From Methanocella paludicola SANAE (GTDB lineage Archaea > Halobacteriota > Methanocellia > Methanocellales > Methanocellaceae): a stretch of DNA of 64,000 nucleotides. The position numbers and the translations under genes are program-made. Every line of letters starts with the position of its first letter. Within the stretch, counting starts at the first letter, position 1. Below, piece after piece: positions 18,841 through 27,263 of this stretch. The stretch is from assembly GCF_000011005.1 (NCBI RefSeq), contig NC_013665.1, forward strand, positions 1,651,501-1,715,500. The letters are read 5' to 3'. The notes under the pieces were generated by a model. The model did no database searches and had not been told where the DNA came from. It saw nothing but the letters and a program-made list of their open reading frames with translations.

Positions 18841-19479
18841 TTAGCGACCGCTGATATATTTCCTGGATAATATCCCTACACATCCAACTGAGCCGATGAG
18901 CAGCCCTAACGGAAGGAATGTCAGACAGCTTCCGGAGGGTGCCGGCGTCGGAGTGGGCGTGGGCGTGGATGTCGGGATGGCCGTCGCGGAAGGCGTCGGC
19001 GTCACATCCTGGAACTCGATGGGAATAACAGTCTCATAATGGAACCATGGGGGCTCGATCTGCTTGTCGGTCCATACGAGCTGCAGGTTCGTAGAGTTAC
19101 GGTATACGGCGAAGTACATGACCCGGTCATAATAGTCCTCTGCCGGAACGGTGTCGAGTGCCACGTCCGAATAGAAATACCGGTTCGCCTGGTCCTTAAG
19201 GGATACGTTAAACTCATAATAAACGCTCTTGTTCGACGGGTTGATGAGCCTGTAATAGAGCGCGATGAACTTGTATTTGTCTGCCGGGAACTTAGCCGGC
19301 GAAAACTTATCGGATGTGTCCGATTCCACGATCTTGTCCAGGTGGACGGCCAGCGCCCGGGGCTCGCCATTCTGGTCCTCGCTATATGTCACGTCCATAT
19401 AGTCGACCCTGTCCGCCATGGCCGGCGCGATCAGGCAGCATGCCAGTAATCCGATGATAAGGATGGCTCGAAGCTTCAT
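18841..19479 (-). CDS. Secreted protein with Thr-Pro stalk and C-terminal membrane anchor
   Basis: 212 residues from the chosen ATG at 19479, where a signal peptide begins (MKLRAILIIGLLACCLIA, cleavage near APAMA). An in-frame ATG two codons earlier (19485) is also possible. A beta-rich globular part (about 20-160) is followed by a Thr-Pro repeat (about 165-182) and a hydrophobic C-terminal helix ending in RKYISGR. The layout is that of a cell-surface protein on a stalk. No named family is recognised. It ends 1 bp before the CinA-like gene. Confidence 0.7.
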   Translation of the reverse strand: MKLRAILIIGLLACCLIAPAMADRVDYMDVTYSEDQNGEPRALAVHLDKIVESDTSDKFSPAKFPADKYKFIALYYRLINPSNKSVYYEFNVSLKDQANRYFYSDVALDTVPAEDYYDRVMYFAVYRNSTNLQLVWTDKQIEPPWFHYETVIPIEFQDVTPTPSATAIPTSTPTPTPTPAPSGSCLTFLPLGLLIGSVGCVGILSRKYISGR

Positions 19480-19558
19480 ATGCATCACCGATATATGGAT
19501 GCCCTGGGATATAATGGCTTTTTTGGTATTAACCACTCCCTTTTAAGCATGCAAAGAG

Positions 19559-20176
19559 GTGCAAGTCCGCGAAGACGGTTTCGAGCGCGAAGACCGCGAA
19601 GCCATATTGAAAGATCATTTATTTGAAATGAATAATAGAAAGTAATAATTAATGGTTCTTGTGGGTTTTTGGGATGATATATTGCTTTGGCGGATGCCTT
19701 CGCTCGTTTTTATGTTATGCCGTCGTTGAGTGGTCCAACCACAGGGGCACGGAGAGCGCTGAGTTTCACGGAGTTTTCTTATAAATGGAGACCCAGAGGG
19801 CGCAGGGGACGGGTTTATAACTTTCCCGGGGCACGGAGTTGAAAGAGGCACTGCCGAGGATAAACCGCATTATTGTTTATTGGTCTACCGAGCCTCAATA
19901 AACTCTGTGCCCCAGGAAAGCCAATAAACCGGCCTCTGAGCTCTCTGGGTCTCAAATTATTAAAAAATAACTCTGTGTAACTCCTGTGCGCTCCGTGCCC
20001 CTGTGGTTGGACCACTCAACGACGGCATAACTAGAAAAGGATAAAAAAATATTCATCCCAAAACCGCGGAAGAGTCTAATTAATTCTTTAAGTTATTCTT
20101 CGCGGTCTTCGCGTAAGCTTCGCGGTCTTAGGGCTCGAAACCGTCTTCGCGGGCTTAACCAGCTTAGCGGGCTTAT
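19559..20176. repeat. Composite palindrome: family A copy 2 inside family B-type arms
   Basis: The core 19654-20076 is family A copy 2, near-identical to the copies at 1.27 and 28.44 kb. Outside it lie short arms of the family B kind, AAGTCCGCGAAGACGG ... GAAGACCGCGAAG at about 19563-19604 and the complementary TTCGCGGTCTTCGCG ... CCGTCTTCGCGGGC at about 20099-20153. The result is one nested palindrome of about 620 bp. It accounts for the gene-free stretch 19480-20306 together with an AT-rich promoter flank. Confidence 0.8.
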
Positions 20177-20306
20177 ATAGTTGATCGGATAATTTTTCAA
20201 CACTAAAAAATGAGGATCTCCGAGGTGCCGTGGTTAACGACCCCTCAGTGAGCCCCGTAGTGAGACCGGCACCATGTTTATGTAGCATCATGCCGACCTA
20301 TTCATC

Positions 20307-20570
20307 ATGAGTGTGGACGTTTCGAGCGCCGCCGAAGCCGCTCATTATGCGGTCCGGGACCTGGCGGCAAAGCTGGGCATACCGGCCAGTAATATTACTG
20401 TGGCCGAGAAAGGCGAGGCGACCTGGCCCGATTCGAGCCTGGGGATGCCCGAGCCGGGCATGATGTACGCCCAGATGCTGTCCGAAGGCTTTCGAGTCGT
20501 GCTTCTTGTAGCCGGGAAAATGTACGAGTATCATTTCGGCAACGGCTTAGTGAAAATGCGCTCGCTATAA
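20307..20570 (+). CDS. Small conserved protein with TWPDSSLG motif
   Basis: 87 residues, no signal peptide. The segment ATWPDSSLGMPEPGMMYAQ followed by a Tyr/His-rich end (KMYEYHFGNG) resembles a short module found in various bacterial proteins of unknown function; I cannot name it. The start is the ATG just after a possible weak promoter. It stands alone between a long palindrome and the ATP sulfurylase-like gene, so context gives no role. Confidence 0.65.
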   Translation: MSVDVSSAAEAAHYAVRDLAAKLGIPASNITVAEKGEATWPDSSLGMPEPGMMYAQMLSEGFRVVLLVAGKMYEYHFGNGLVKMRSL

Positions 20571-20784
20571 CGATAAATCCGTTACTATTTTTCCCGGAGG
20601 CCGCTATTTCCACGGCAAATATGCATATCCGACGGTGGGCACTTATGCGTGTCGTCGTCTATGATGCCCTCAGCATTCGACGATTGACGTGCAATAGCTA
20701 TTTATATCTTAAATCCTATTAATTCTTCAGAAAAATCTATAATGATTAATTATAGAGAAAATACACATCAATGGAGAGCATATA
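20571..20784. promoter_or_regulatory. Upstream region of the ATP sulfurylase-like gene
   Basis: This 214-bp gap holds a TATA-like run (CTATTTATATCTTAAATCC, about 20697-20715) and a GGAG at about 20772 before the ATG at 20785. Nothing else is recognised in it. Confidence 0.4.
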
Positions 20785-22458
20785 ATGAGCAGGCCACAAG
20801 TGAAGCTGATAAATACGGTCCTCACGGGAAAAGCGAAAGAGACGGCACTGGAAGAGGCGTCCGAGAGCCTGGCGCGCAACTCCAACACGGTCATGATCGA
20901 CGATGAGGCCTGGATCACGGTAGAGATGATCGCCACTGGTGCGCTCAGCCCGTGCACAGGCTTCATGAACGCCGAGGACTACGGGTCCGTCCTGCACTCG
21001 GGCCGGCTGGCCGACGGCACGCCGTGGCCCACGCCGCTGTCCTTCGCGGTGGCGGGCGAGAAGAACCAGGACGTGCTCAAAGGCCTCCATAAGGGCGACG
21101 TGGCCACGCTGATCAACCGAAATAAGGAGCCTGTCGCGAGAATAATCACCGAAGAAGTCTTCGAATATGATCGCGAAGAGCGGGCGCAGTGCGTGTTCGG
21201 CACCACCGATAAGCGCCACCCGGGCGTCCGCAGCATTTATGAGCGCATGGGCGACCGGTCGCTGGCCGGCAAGGTCGAGCTGATCAACCGCCCCCACTGG
21301 GGCGCATTCGAAAAATACAGGCTAACCCCTGAAGAATGCATCGATTACTTCTATAACAAGAAGGGCGCCCGCACGGTCGTTGGCTTCATCACCGGCGCGA
21401 ACCCGGTGCATCGGGGCCACGAGCATATCCACCGGACGGCGCTCGAGACGAACGATATGCTGCTCATACAGCCGCTCGTGCAGCTTGCGAAGCCGGAGTA
21501 CATCCGCTCAGAATACCGCATACAGGCATACGAGACGCTGCTCAACAAATATTACCAGCGCGAGCGCGTGCTCATGAACCCCCTCAGGGTCACCTATATA
21601 TTCGCAGGGCCGAGGGAATCCGTGCTCCATGCCATTGTGTCACGCAACTTCGGCGCCACCCACTTCGCCATCGGCAGGGACCACGCCGGCGTCGGCAACT
21701 ATTATGGCGATTACGAGTGCCAGACCATCTTCGACCGCCTGTACGAGGGCGGCTCGAAAGAGCTGGGCATCACGCTCCTGCCTTTCAGCGAAGTATTTTA
21801 CTGCTCGAGGTGCGGCACCACCGCGACGGAGAATACCTGCCCGCATGGCAAGCAATACCGCGTCACGATCAGCGGCACCGCGATCAGGGAGCTCATGCGC
21901 TATGGATATACCCCGCCCAGGGAGATCGTGCGCCCGGAAGTGGCTCGCATCGCCATGCAGGGCATTCAGCCCAAAGGCCTTGACGAGAATGGCACTTCCA
22001 TTTACCCCGTCGGGTCCATCATCAAGAAAATGTTCCCGTTCTACCTCGTGGCAAAGAGGCTTGGCGGCAAGCTAAGAGAAAAGCCGCTGAGCTGGGAAGA
22101 CCTCAAGCTGGAGGACGTCGAGCGTGCCCTGATGGACGTCAGGGAGAACTCCGACCGCATCCTGAGGGATATTTCCCGCGATACCGAGATGCACTACGAC
22201 GTGAACCGCGACATGGCGGCCCAGTGGGTCGACGAGGCGAACGAGTACTGCCGCAGCCGCCAGGGCCACATGATCAAGGCGCTCGAGGAGAAGGTCGCCG
22301 CCGCGGACCCGAACGCCGACAACAAGATGTTCCAGAGCAGGGCCGAGGCGGAGAAGGAGCTCGAGGCGGCGAAGTACGTTCTCGAGAGCATGAACTCCAG
22401 GGGGCTGGACAATAAGAAGATCCAGTGGAACCCTCTCAAGTATACCGAATACCGATAA
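20785..22458 (+). CDS. sat: Sulfate adenylyltransferase-like protein with long C-terminal extension
   Basis: 557 residues. The first ~390 match ATP sulfurylase: PCTGFMNAEDY, ANPVHRGHEHIH (about 207), GRDHAGVGNYYG (about 297), a CxxC-x8-C zinc-like cluster at about 339, and ISGTAIRELM. The enzyme makes adenosine phosphosulfate from sulfate and ATP. Two things are odd. The usual FQTRNP sulfate-binding segment reads FITGANP, so the Gln and Arg are absent. About 165 charged, helical residues follow the core. No APS reductase or APS kinase gene is nearby, so sulfate activation is not secure. Confidence 0.8.
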   Translation: MSRPQVKLINTVLTGKAKETALEEASESLARNSNTVMIDDEAWITVEMIATGALSPCTGFMNAEDYGSVLHSGRLADGTPWPTPLSFAVAGEKNQDVLKGLHKGDVATLINRNKEPVARIITEEVFEYDREERAQCVFGTTDKRHPGVRSIYERMGDRSLAGKVELINRPHWGAFEKYRLTPEECIDYFYNKKGARTVVGFITGANPVHRGHEHIHRTALETNDMLLIQPLVQLAKPEYIRSEYRIQAYETLLNKYYQRERVLMNPLRVTYIFAGPRESVLHAIVSRNFGATHFAIGRDHAGVGNYYGDYECQTIFDRLYEGGSKELGITLLPFSEVFYCSRCGTTATENTCPHGKQYRVTISGTAIRELMRYGYTPPREIVRPEVARIAMQGIQPKGLDENGTSIYPVGSIIKKMFPFYLVAKRLGGKLREKPLSWEDLKLEDVERALMDVRENSDRILRDISRDTEMHYDVNRDMAAQWVDEANEYCRSRQGHMIKALEEKVAAADPNADNKMFQSRAEAEKELEAAKYVLESMNSRGLDNKKIQWNPLKYTEYR

Positions 22459-22465
22459 AAGTGTC

Positions 22466-22492
22466 GCCGGGATACGCCCGGCCTTTCTAATT
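22466..22492 (+). terminator. Hairpin terminator after sat-like gene
   Basis: GCCGGG (22466-22471) and CCCGGC (22477-22482) form a 6-bp stem with a 5-nt loop, followed by CTTTCTAATTTT. It lies between convergent genes. Confidence 0.6.
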
Positions 22493-23425
22493 TTATGACG
22501 GGCCTTCCGCCAGCTTCATGTCGATGTCGCCTACCTGCGGTCCCCTCTGCACTCTGACCGACATTGTATCACCCACTTTTTTCTCCCTGAGCTCTTTCGT
22601 CAGCTCGTTCATGTCGGTGATGTCCTTGTGGTCTGCCTCGACGATCATGTCTCCCGGCTCGATGCCCGCGTTGAAAGCGGGGCTGTTCTCGAACACCCTT
22701 GTGACAAGAATTCCCTTGTCCGAGGGCAGCTTATAGTACTGGGCGATCTGGGGGTTGACTCCCACGCCGAGGATGCCGAGCCACGGCCTGATGACTTTGC
22801 CGTACTTTATCAGCTCGTCCACGATGCGCTTTGCCGACGAGATGGGGATCGAGAAGCCGATGCCCTGGGCGAACGGTATGTTGGCCGAGTTGATGCCGAT
22901 GACCTCTCCTCTGGCGTTGATGAGAGGCCCGCCGCTGTTGCCGGGATTGATGTGTGCGTCCGTCTGGATGAGGTTCTCGAAGACGCCCTGCTCTGCCTGG
23001 ATGGTCCGCTTGAGGGCGCTGATGACTCCCACCGTAACGGTCGGCCCCTGAAGGAAGAACCCGAACGGGTTGCCGATGGCGATGGCCATCTGCCCCACCT
23101 TAACCCCGTCCGACTCGCCCAGCGTTGCAGCAGGCAGGTTGTCCCCCTCGACCTTTACGACAGCGATGTCGGTCAGCCTGTCCGTGCCGATGAGCTTCCC
23201 CGGGAACTTCCGGGAGTCGAACAGCGTCACCTCGATGCTCTCGGACTGCTCTACGATGTGGTTATTGGTAAGTATGAGCCCGCCGGGATCGATGATGACG
23301 CCCGACCCCATTCCCCTCAACGGCACGACGTTCATATAATAATCGTGAACGAGCCTCACGGTGTTTATATTGACTACCGATGGGCTGGCTCTCTCTATGG
23401 TCTCGATCATTTTATCTTCGTTCAT
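22493..23425 (-). CDS. HtrA/DegP-like serine protease with PDZ domain, no signal peptide
   Basis: 310 residues from the ATG at 23425, chosen because GGAT lies nine bases upstream and the family region starts there. The trypsin-like triad is visible as His in LTNNHIV, Asp in LTDIAVV and Ser in NPGNSGGPL. A PDZ domain follows from about residue 215 (SPAFNAGIEPGDMIVEADH). There is no signal peptide or membrane segment, so this HtrA is predicted cytoplasmic, unlike most bacterial members. It may deal with misfolded proteins. Confidence 0.9.
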   Translation of the reverse strand: MNEDKMIETIERASPSVVNINTVRLVHDYYMNVVPLRGMGSGVIIDPGGLILTNNHIVEQSESIEVTLFDSRKFPGKLIGTDRLTDIAVVKVEGDNLPAATLGESDGVKVGQMAIAIGNPFGFFLQGPTVTVGVISALKRTIQAEQGVFENLIQTDAHINPGNSGGPLINARGEVIGINSANIPFAQGIGFSIPISSAKRIVDELIKYGKVIRPWLGILGVGVNPQIAQYYKLPSDKGILVTRVFENSPAFNAGIEPGDMIVEADHKDITDMNELTKELREKKVGDTMSVRVQRGPQVGDIDMKLAEGPS

Positions 23426-23546
23426 AGGAAACATCCGCAACACCCACATATTATGATAAAAACCGATGTATAATATGTTAAGGCAAATATTATGCAAGGG
23501 CCGGCAACCGTTTTATAACAATAGCGAGTAGTCATGTTGATAGGTT

Positions 23547-24116
23547 ATGCCGGACTTCGAGTGCTTGTGCTGCGGCCTTTGCTGTAAGCGTGACCCTTAC
23601 TATGCCGTGTCTCTTCTTGATATTGAGAATATTAGCAGTGGTCTGGGTTTGAGTCCATCTGATTTTTTTAATCGTTTCTGTGCCGTTGTGGTGACTCCCG
23701 GTGGTTTTCGCTATCCGGTTATTCTTGCCCCGGAGGGCTGCCCATTTCTTAAGGATAAGCTGTGCGGCATTCACTCGTTCAAGCCCATCGGCTGCAGCGT
23801 TTTTCCCGAGTCCTCGCTGCTGCCCGTTACCATTTTAAAGAAGAGCGTCCGGGCCATTCCGAGCTGTGCCATACTGGCGATGCCTGATTCCGAGGAGCCG
23901 CTGGCGACTGATCATGAGCTGATGGCGAAGCGGGACGTGCACTTTGAGCATACGAAGGCTTATTTTGAAGAGCATGAGGACTTCGATGAGCCGTCGTGGT
24001 CCGTGGCGAAGGATGACCTGAAAAAGGCGCTCTCCGGTGCCGATATGCTTGCTAAGCGTTCCGCGGCGATACGCGAGAAAGCATCCGCGGCCATAAAGCA
24101 AGCTCAAGGCCTGTAA
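23547..24116 (+). CDS. YkgJ family cysteine-cluster protein
   Basis: 189 residues. The N-terminal CLCCGLCCKRDPYY cluster and later Cys residues in GCPFLKDKLCGIHSFKPIGC match the YkgJ/Fe-S-oxidoreductase-like zinc or iron-sulfur cluster family. The C-terminal third is charged and helical. Function is unknown. It overlaps the convergent metallophosphoesterase gene by 13 bp at the 3' ends. Confidence 0.82.
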   Translation: MPDFECLCCGLCCKRDPYYAVSLLDIENISSGLGLSPSDFFNRFCAVVVTPGGFRYPVILAPEGCPFLKDKLCGIHSFKPIGCSVFPESSLLPVTILKKSVRAIPSCAILAMPDSEEPLATDHELMAKRDVHFEHTKAYFEEHEDFDEPSWSVAKDDLKKALSGADMLAKRSAAIREKASAAIKQAQGL

Positions 24117-24979
24117 TGCTTCCGGCGCCGATATTTCCTGGGCTTATTCGTAGGGACCTTGAACTTCTCACGGGAATATTTCCGGAGGTTGTCAACGGTG
24201 CCCATGAAGGTGCCGTCGAGCAGGTACACCTGGGCTTCCTCGAGGTGGATGGCGTGCGAGGTGAAAAGCGGCCCCAGCAGGTCATCGTGCCAGGACTCAT
24301 TAAAGGCGATGCCGCCGCATAGTTCGTTGAACGAGGGCACGATGTATACTTCCGGGTCCGACCATTCGAACTCTTCGGGCTTGTAGTTCGCCTTTACCGC
24401 GCTTTCGTCAAGCTTCGCCCGTATCCACGCCTGCCTCGTGATCGTATGGCCAACGTTGTCCGTAAGCTTGATCGTAGGGTGGTTGTGGGACATCACCCAG
24501 TGCTTGCACTTTAACAGCGACGGGTCCGGCCAGGTATGCCCGTGGAAGTAGGCCACGCCGTCGATAATGGCGCCCCTCGAATCACGCAATTTAATATCCG
24601 GGTTGCTCGGGATAAGCTTCTCTATACCCCCGTCATGGTTGCCAGGGATGATCTCCACGATAGCGCTTTTCGCGAGCTCGTTAAGGAACATGGGGACCTC
24701 GTCCACTTCCTGGAAGGACGTCCTGGGAACGTTATGCTTGATATCGCCTAAAAGAATAATACGGTCAGGGTCGGCCTCGCCGATATAGCCCCTGATGCGG
24801 TCCATGCGCCCCGCTATCTGCGACGGGATGTTAATGCCACTATAGTACAGGTCGTACTCGATGCCCAGGTGGACGTCGGCGATGACCAGCGACGTGTCTT
24901 CGTTCTTGACGATGAGCGCCGGGGCGTCGAGCAAGGGCGTAAGCTCTACCAATAACAAAACTCCGCCACTTAGTTTCAT
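24104..24979 (-). CDS. Metallophosphoesterase
   Basis: 291 residues of the calcineurin-like fold. Metal ligands appear in order as DVHLG (about 37), LLGDIKH, PGNHDGG, and HGHTWPD with SHNHP later. The C-terminal 25 residues are strongly basic (PTNKPRKYRRRKHYRP), which may bind nucleic acid (inference). Archaeal members have been proposed as nucleases or phosphodiesterases. It is divergent from the marker 12 gene with an 80-bp shared promoter region. Confidence 0.87.
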   Translation of the reverse strand: MKLSGGVLLLVELTPLLDAPALIVKNEDTSLVIADVHLGIEYDLYYSGINIPSQIAGRMDRIRGYIGEADPDRIILLGDIKHNVPRTSFQEVDEVPMFLNELAKSAIVEIIPGNHDGGIEKLIPSNPDIKLRDSRGAIIDGVAYFHGHTWPDPSLLKCKHWVMSHNHPTIKLTDNVGHTITRQAWIRAKLDESAVKANYKPEEFEWSDPEVYIVPSFNELCGGIAFNESWHDDLLGPLFTSHAIHLEEAQVYLLDGTFMGTVDNLRKYSREKFKVPTNKPRKYRRRKHYRP

Positions 24980-25058
24980 TTATACGTTAATATCCTTTCT
25001 CATGTGCGAGGTAAACGTTATTAGGTTTTAGCGCAACTGCATATGGAAGGTCCCCATC

Positions 25059-26012
25059 GTGTTCATCGGCATAGACCACGGCACTACGGGCATTCGCTTT
25101 GCTGATACTGAAGGCCAATGGTTCGAGCTTTCGAGGAAGCAGGCCCGCGATATGTCACAGGAACAGATCGTCGATTCCATTTTAAAGAGCTTTAACGTTA
25201 AAAAGGATGATATCGAGCTCATCGGCGTTAACTATTCTATGGGCGACGGTATCTCTGAAATTACTCCTATCGGTAATGTCAAGAACCGTGGTGTCATAAG
25301 CCGCGAGGGCGCCGGCGTCCACATCGGCGGCGGCACCAACGTCTACGATGCTATCGCATCGTCCGGTATCCCTGCCGTCGTCATCCCGGGCATCCATCGC
25401 CGCAACTACGGCGACCCCTGCTTCCGCGTCTATTCCCACGGCGCCAGCCCGGAAAAGCTGGGCATCGCCTATAACGCTTACCTGGCCGCCGATGACAGGG
25501 ACTTCATCGTCTCCGACATCAGCTCCAACACTGTAACTATGGGCGTCCGTGACCTGAAGATGCTTGGTGCCATTGATGCCTGTATCTTCGCCCCGGGGGT
25601 CCACCACGGGCCGCTTGACCTGCAGGCTATCCGTGATGTCGATGCCGGCCTGATGACCGCTAATGATGCTTTTTCCACGGCGGGTGTGACCAAGCTCATA
25701 CCTTATAAAGACTTGAATGCACTGCAGGCGGCTCTCGAAATGAACGACCGGGACGCGCTGTGGGCTTTCGATACCATCGCCGTCTTCGCCGCCATGGAGG
25801 TCGCTTCCTTCTTGATGCTCATCCCCGATGCTGCCGTATTTACTGCCGGCTCCGTCGGGTCCATGGACCTGGTGGTCGACCGTATGTCGGGCCTGTTGAA
25901 GAAGGACATCAAGGTGCTGGGTAAATTATCTGCTGCCATTGGGCTTGCCCAAATCGCGCGGGATGTGCATGGCGGTAAAAAGGATATTTTAGGAATCGCC
26001 GTTGGATATTGA
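25059..26012 (+). CDS. Methanogenesis marker 12 protein (ASKHA-type)
   Basis: 317 residues starting MFIGIDHGTTGIRFAD, the phosphate-binding start of the acetate kinase/Hsp70/actin superfamily, and containing FAPGVHHGPLDL and FTAGSVGSMDLV. The whole matches the methanogenesis marker 12 family, found nearly only in methanogens and of unknown role. Its presence supports a methanogenic host. A long palindrome follows. Confidence 0.85.
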   Translation: MFIGIDHGTTGIRFADTEGQWFELSRKQARDMSQEQIVDSILKSFNVKKDDIELIGVNYSMGDGISEITPIGNVKNRGVISREGAGVHIGGGTNVYDAIASSGIPAVVIPGIHRRNYGDPCFRVYSHGASPEKLGIAYNAYLAADDRDFIVSDISSNTVTMGVRDLKMLGAIDACIFAPGVHHGPLDLQAIRDVDAGLMTANDAFSTAGVTKLIPYKDLNALQAALEMNDRDALWAFDTIAVFAAMEVASFLMLIPDAAVFTAGSVGSMDLVVDRMSGLLKKDIKVLGKLSAAIGLAQIARDVHGGKKDILGIAVGY

Positions 26013-26026
26013 ATAACGCGCAATCA

Positions 26027-26524
26027 GTTTGGTCGGTATCTCGAACATCTCCAAAGGAATTAAACCACTAATTCTTTTTTAATTTTTACTCACTAAATCC
26101 CTGAGCCGCTAAAACACCGTCAACGCACGAACTCTCTAATACTCGGGGCATTGCTCGAATTCTCGAAGCCTCAAACCCGAAAAGAACGCTCTAAGGCTCT
26201 AAATCACGTTTGAAACGCTAAACGAGCTTGCACCAACTCTCTAAGGCTCGGCTAAAACGCCAACGACCCTAAACACCCAAAAATTCTGGGGAATGACCGG
26301 GCTCTTAGAGTGTTAGTGCTCCATCGTTTAGCGTTTCGAACGTGTATTCGAGCTTTAGAGACTTCTTTTCGGGTTAGCGCGTTAGAGACTTAGAGCACTG
26401 CCCAGAGTGTTTGAGAGTTCGGGCATTGACGGTGAGTTCGAGGCTTAGAGGCTTAGTGAGAAAAATCTAAAAAGAAAAATTAGTGGTTTAATTCCTTTGG
26501 AGATGTTCGTGATACCGACCAAAC
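26027..26524. repeat. Long imperfect palindrome, family C
   Basis: About 500 bp. The ends GTTTGGTCGGTATC ... CTCCAAAGGAATTAAACC (from 26027) and GGTTTAATTCCTTTGGAG ... GATACCGACCAAAC (to 26524) are reverse complements over about 60 bp. The interior carries many scattered copies of short words such as CTCTAA, GGCTTAGAG and CGTTTAGCGTTTCGAACG. It has no similarity to families A or B and occurs once here. It accounts for the gap 26013-26551. Confidence 0.8.
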
Positions 26525-26551
26525 AAACTAGCACACATAGGAAATATTGAG

Positions 26552-27148
26552 CTAATTCTCAGATTGATTCTTGACTATTTCCATAAAGTACTCGTGGACC
26601 CGTGTATCGTTCGTCAGCTCAGGATGAAACGCCAGCGCCACGATATTACCCTGCTTCGCGGCCACAATAAAATCATCAAGGCGCGCAAGCACTTCGACAC
26701 CATCGCCGGCAGAAATAATCGCAGGCGCACGGATGAACACGGCGTCGAAGGGCCCATTATTAATAAAAGGAAGCTCAAGCGCCGCCTCGAAGGACTCACG
26801 CTGACGTCCGAAAGCATTACGGTCGACCGTTGTATCCATGAGACCGAGCAGCTTCTGCCCCGTCTTACGGACCTCATCGTCGCCACGGGAAGCCAGCAAA
26901 ATAAGGCCGGCACAGGTGCCCAAAATAGGCATGCCAGCGTGGGCACGGGCAATGATCTCCTGCGCTATGCCCTCGGACCACGCGAGGCGGCATAGAGTAG
27001 TGCTCTCCCCGCCGGGAATGACGATGGCGTCGCACGAGGGCACGATGCCCTTATGCTTGATCTTCACGACCTCGCCGTCAAAGACCCTCGACAGGGCGTC
27101 GACGTGCTCCTCCACGTTACCCTGCAGCGCGATGACCCCGATCCTCAT
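26552..27148 (-). CDS. pdxT: Pyridoxal 5'-phosphate synthase glutaminase subunit PdxT
   Basis: 198 residues, class I glutamine amidotransferase. GVIALQGNVEEH at the N-terminus, IPGGESTT, the nucleophile region GTCAGLILLA and the C-terminal ALAFHPELTND (His/Glu of the triad) are all present. It supplies ammonia to PdxS for vitamin B6 synthesis. The pdxS gene is not in the window. Confidence 0.93.
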   Translation of the reverse strand: MRIGVIALQGNVEEHVDALSRVFDGEVVKIKHKGIVPSCDAIVIPGGESTTLCRLAWSEGIAQEIIARAHAGMPILGTCAGLILLASRGDDEVRKTGQKLLGLMDTTVDRNAFGRQRESFEAALELPFINNGPFDAVFIRAPAIISAGDGVEVLARLDDFIVAAKQGNIVALAFHPELTNDTRVHEYFMEIVKNQSEN

Positions 27149-27263
27149 GATAAAATATCACTGGCACGATAATCGCGCATCAAAGGTTAAAACTTTTCCA
27201 TAGGTAGAAAAGCGCCGAATCCGCCGGGCAAAATTAAAATGCGACAAAATAAAATAATATACG

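Noticed and set aside
19615-19851. Short frames starting MPLSTPCPGKV inside family A elements (also near 28638)
   Set aside because: They lie in the palindrome arms, have no ribosome site and differ in length among copies.
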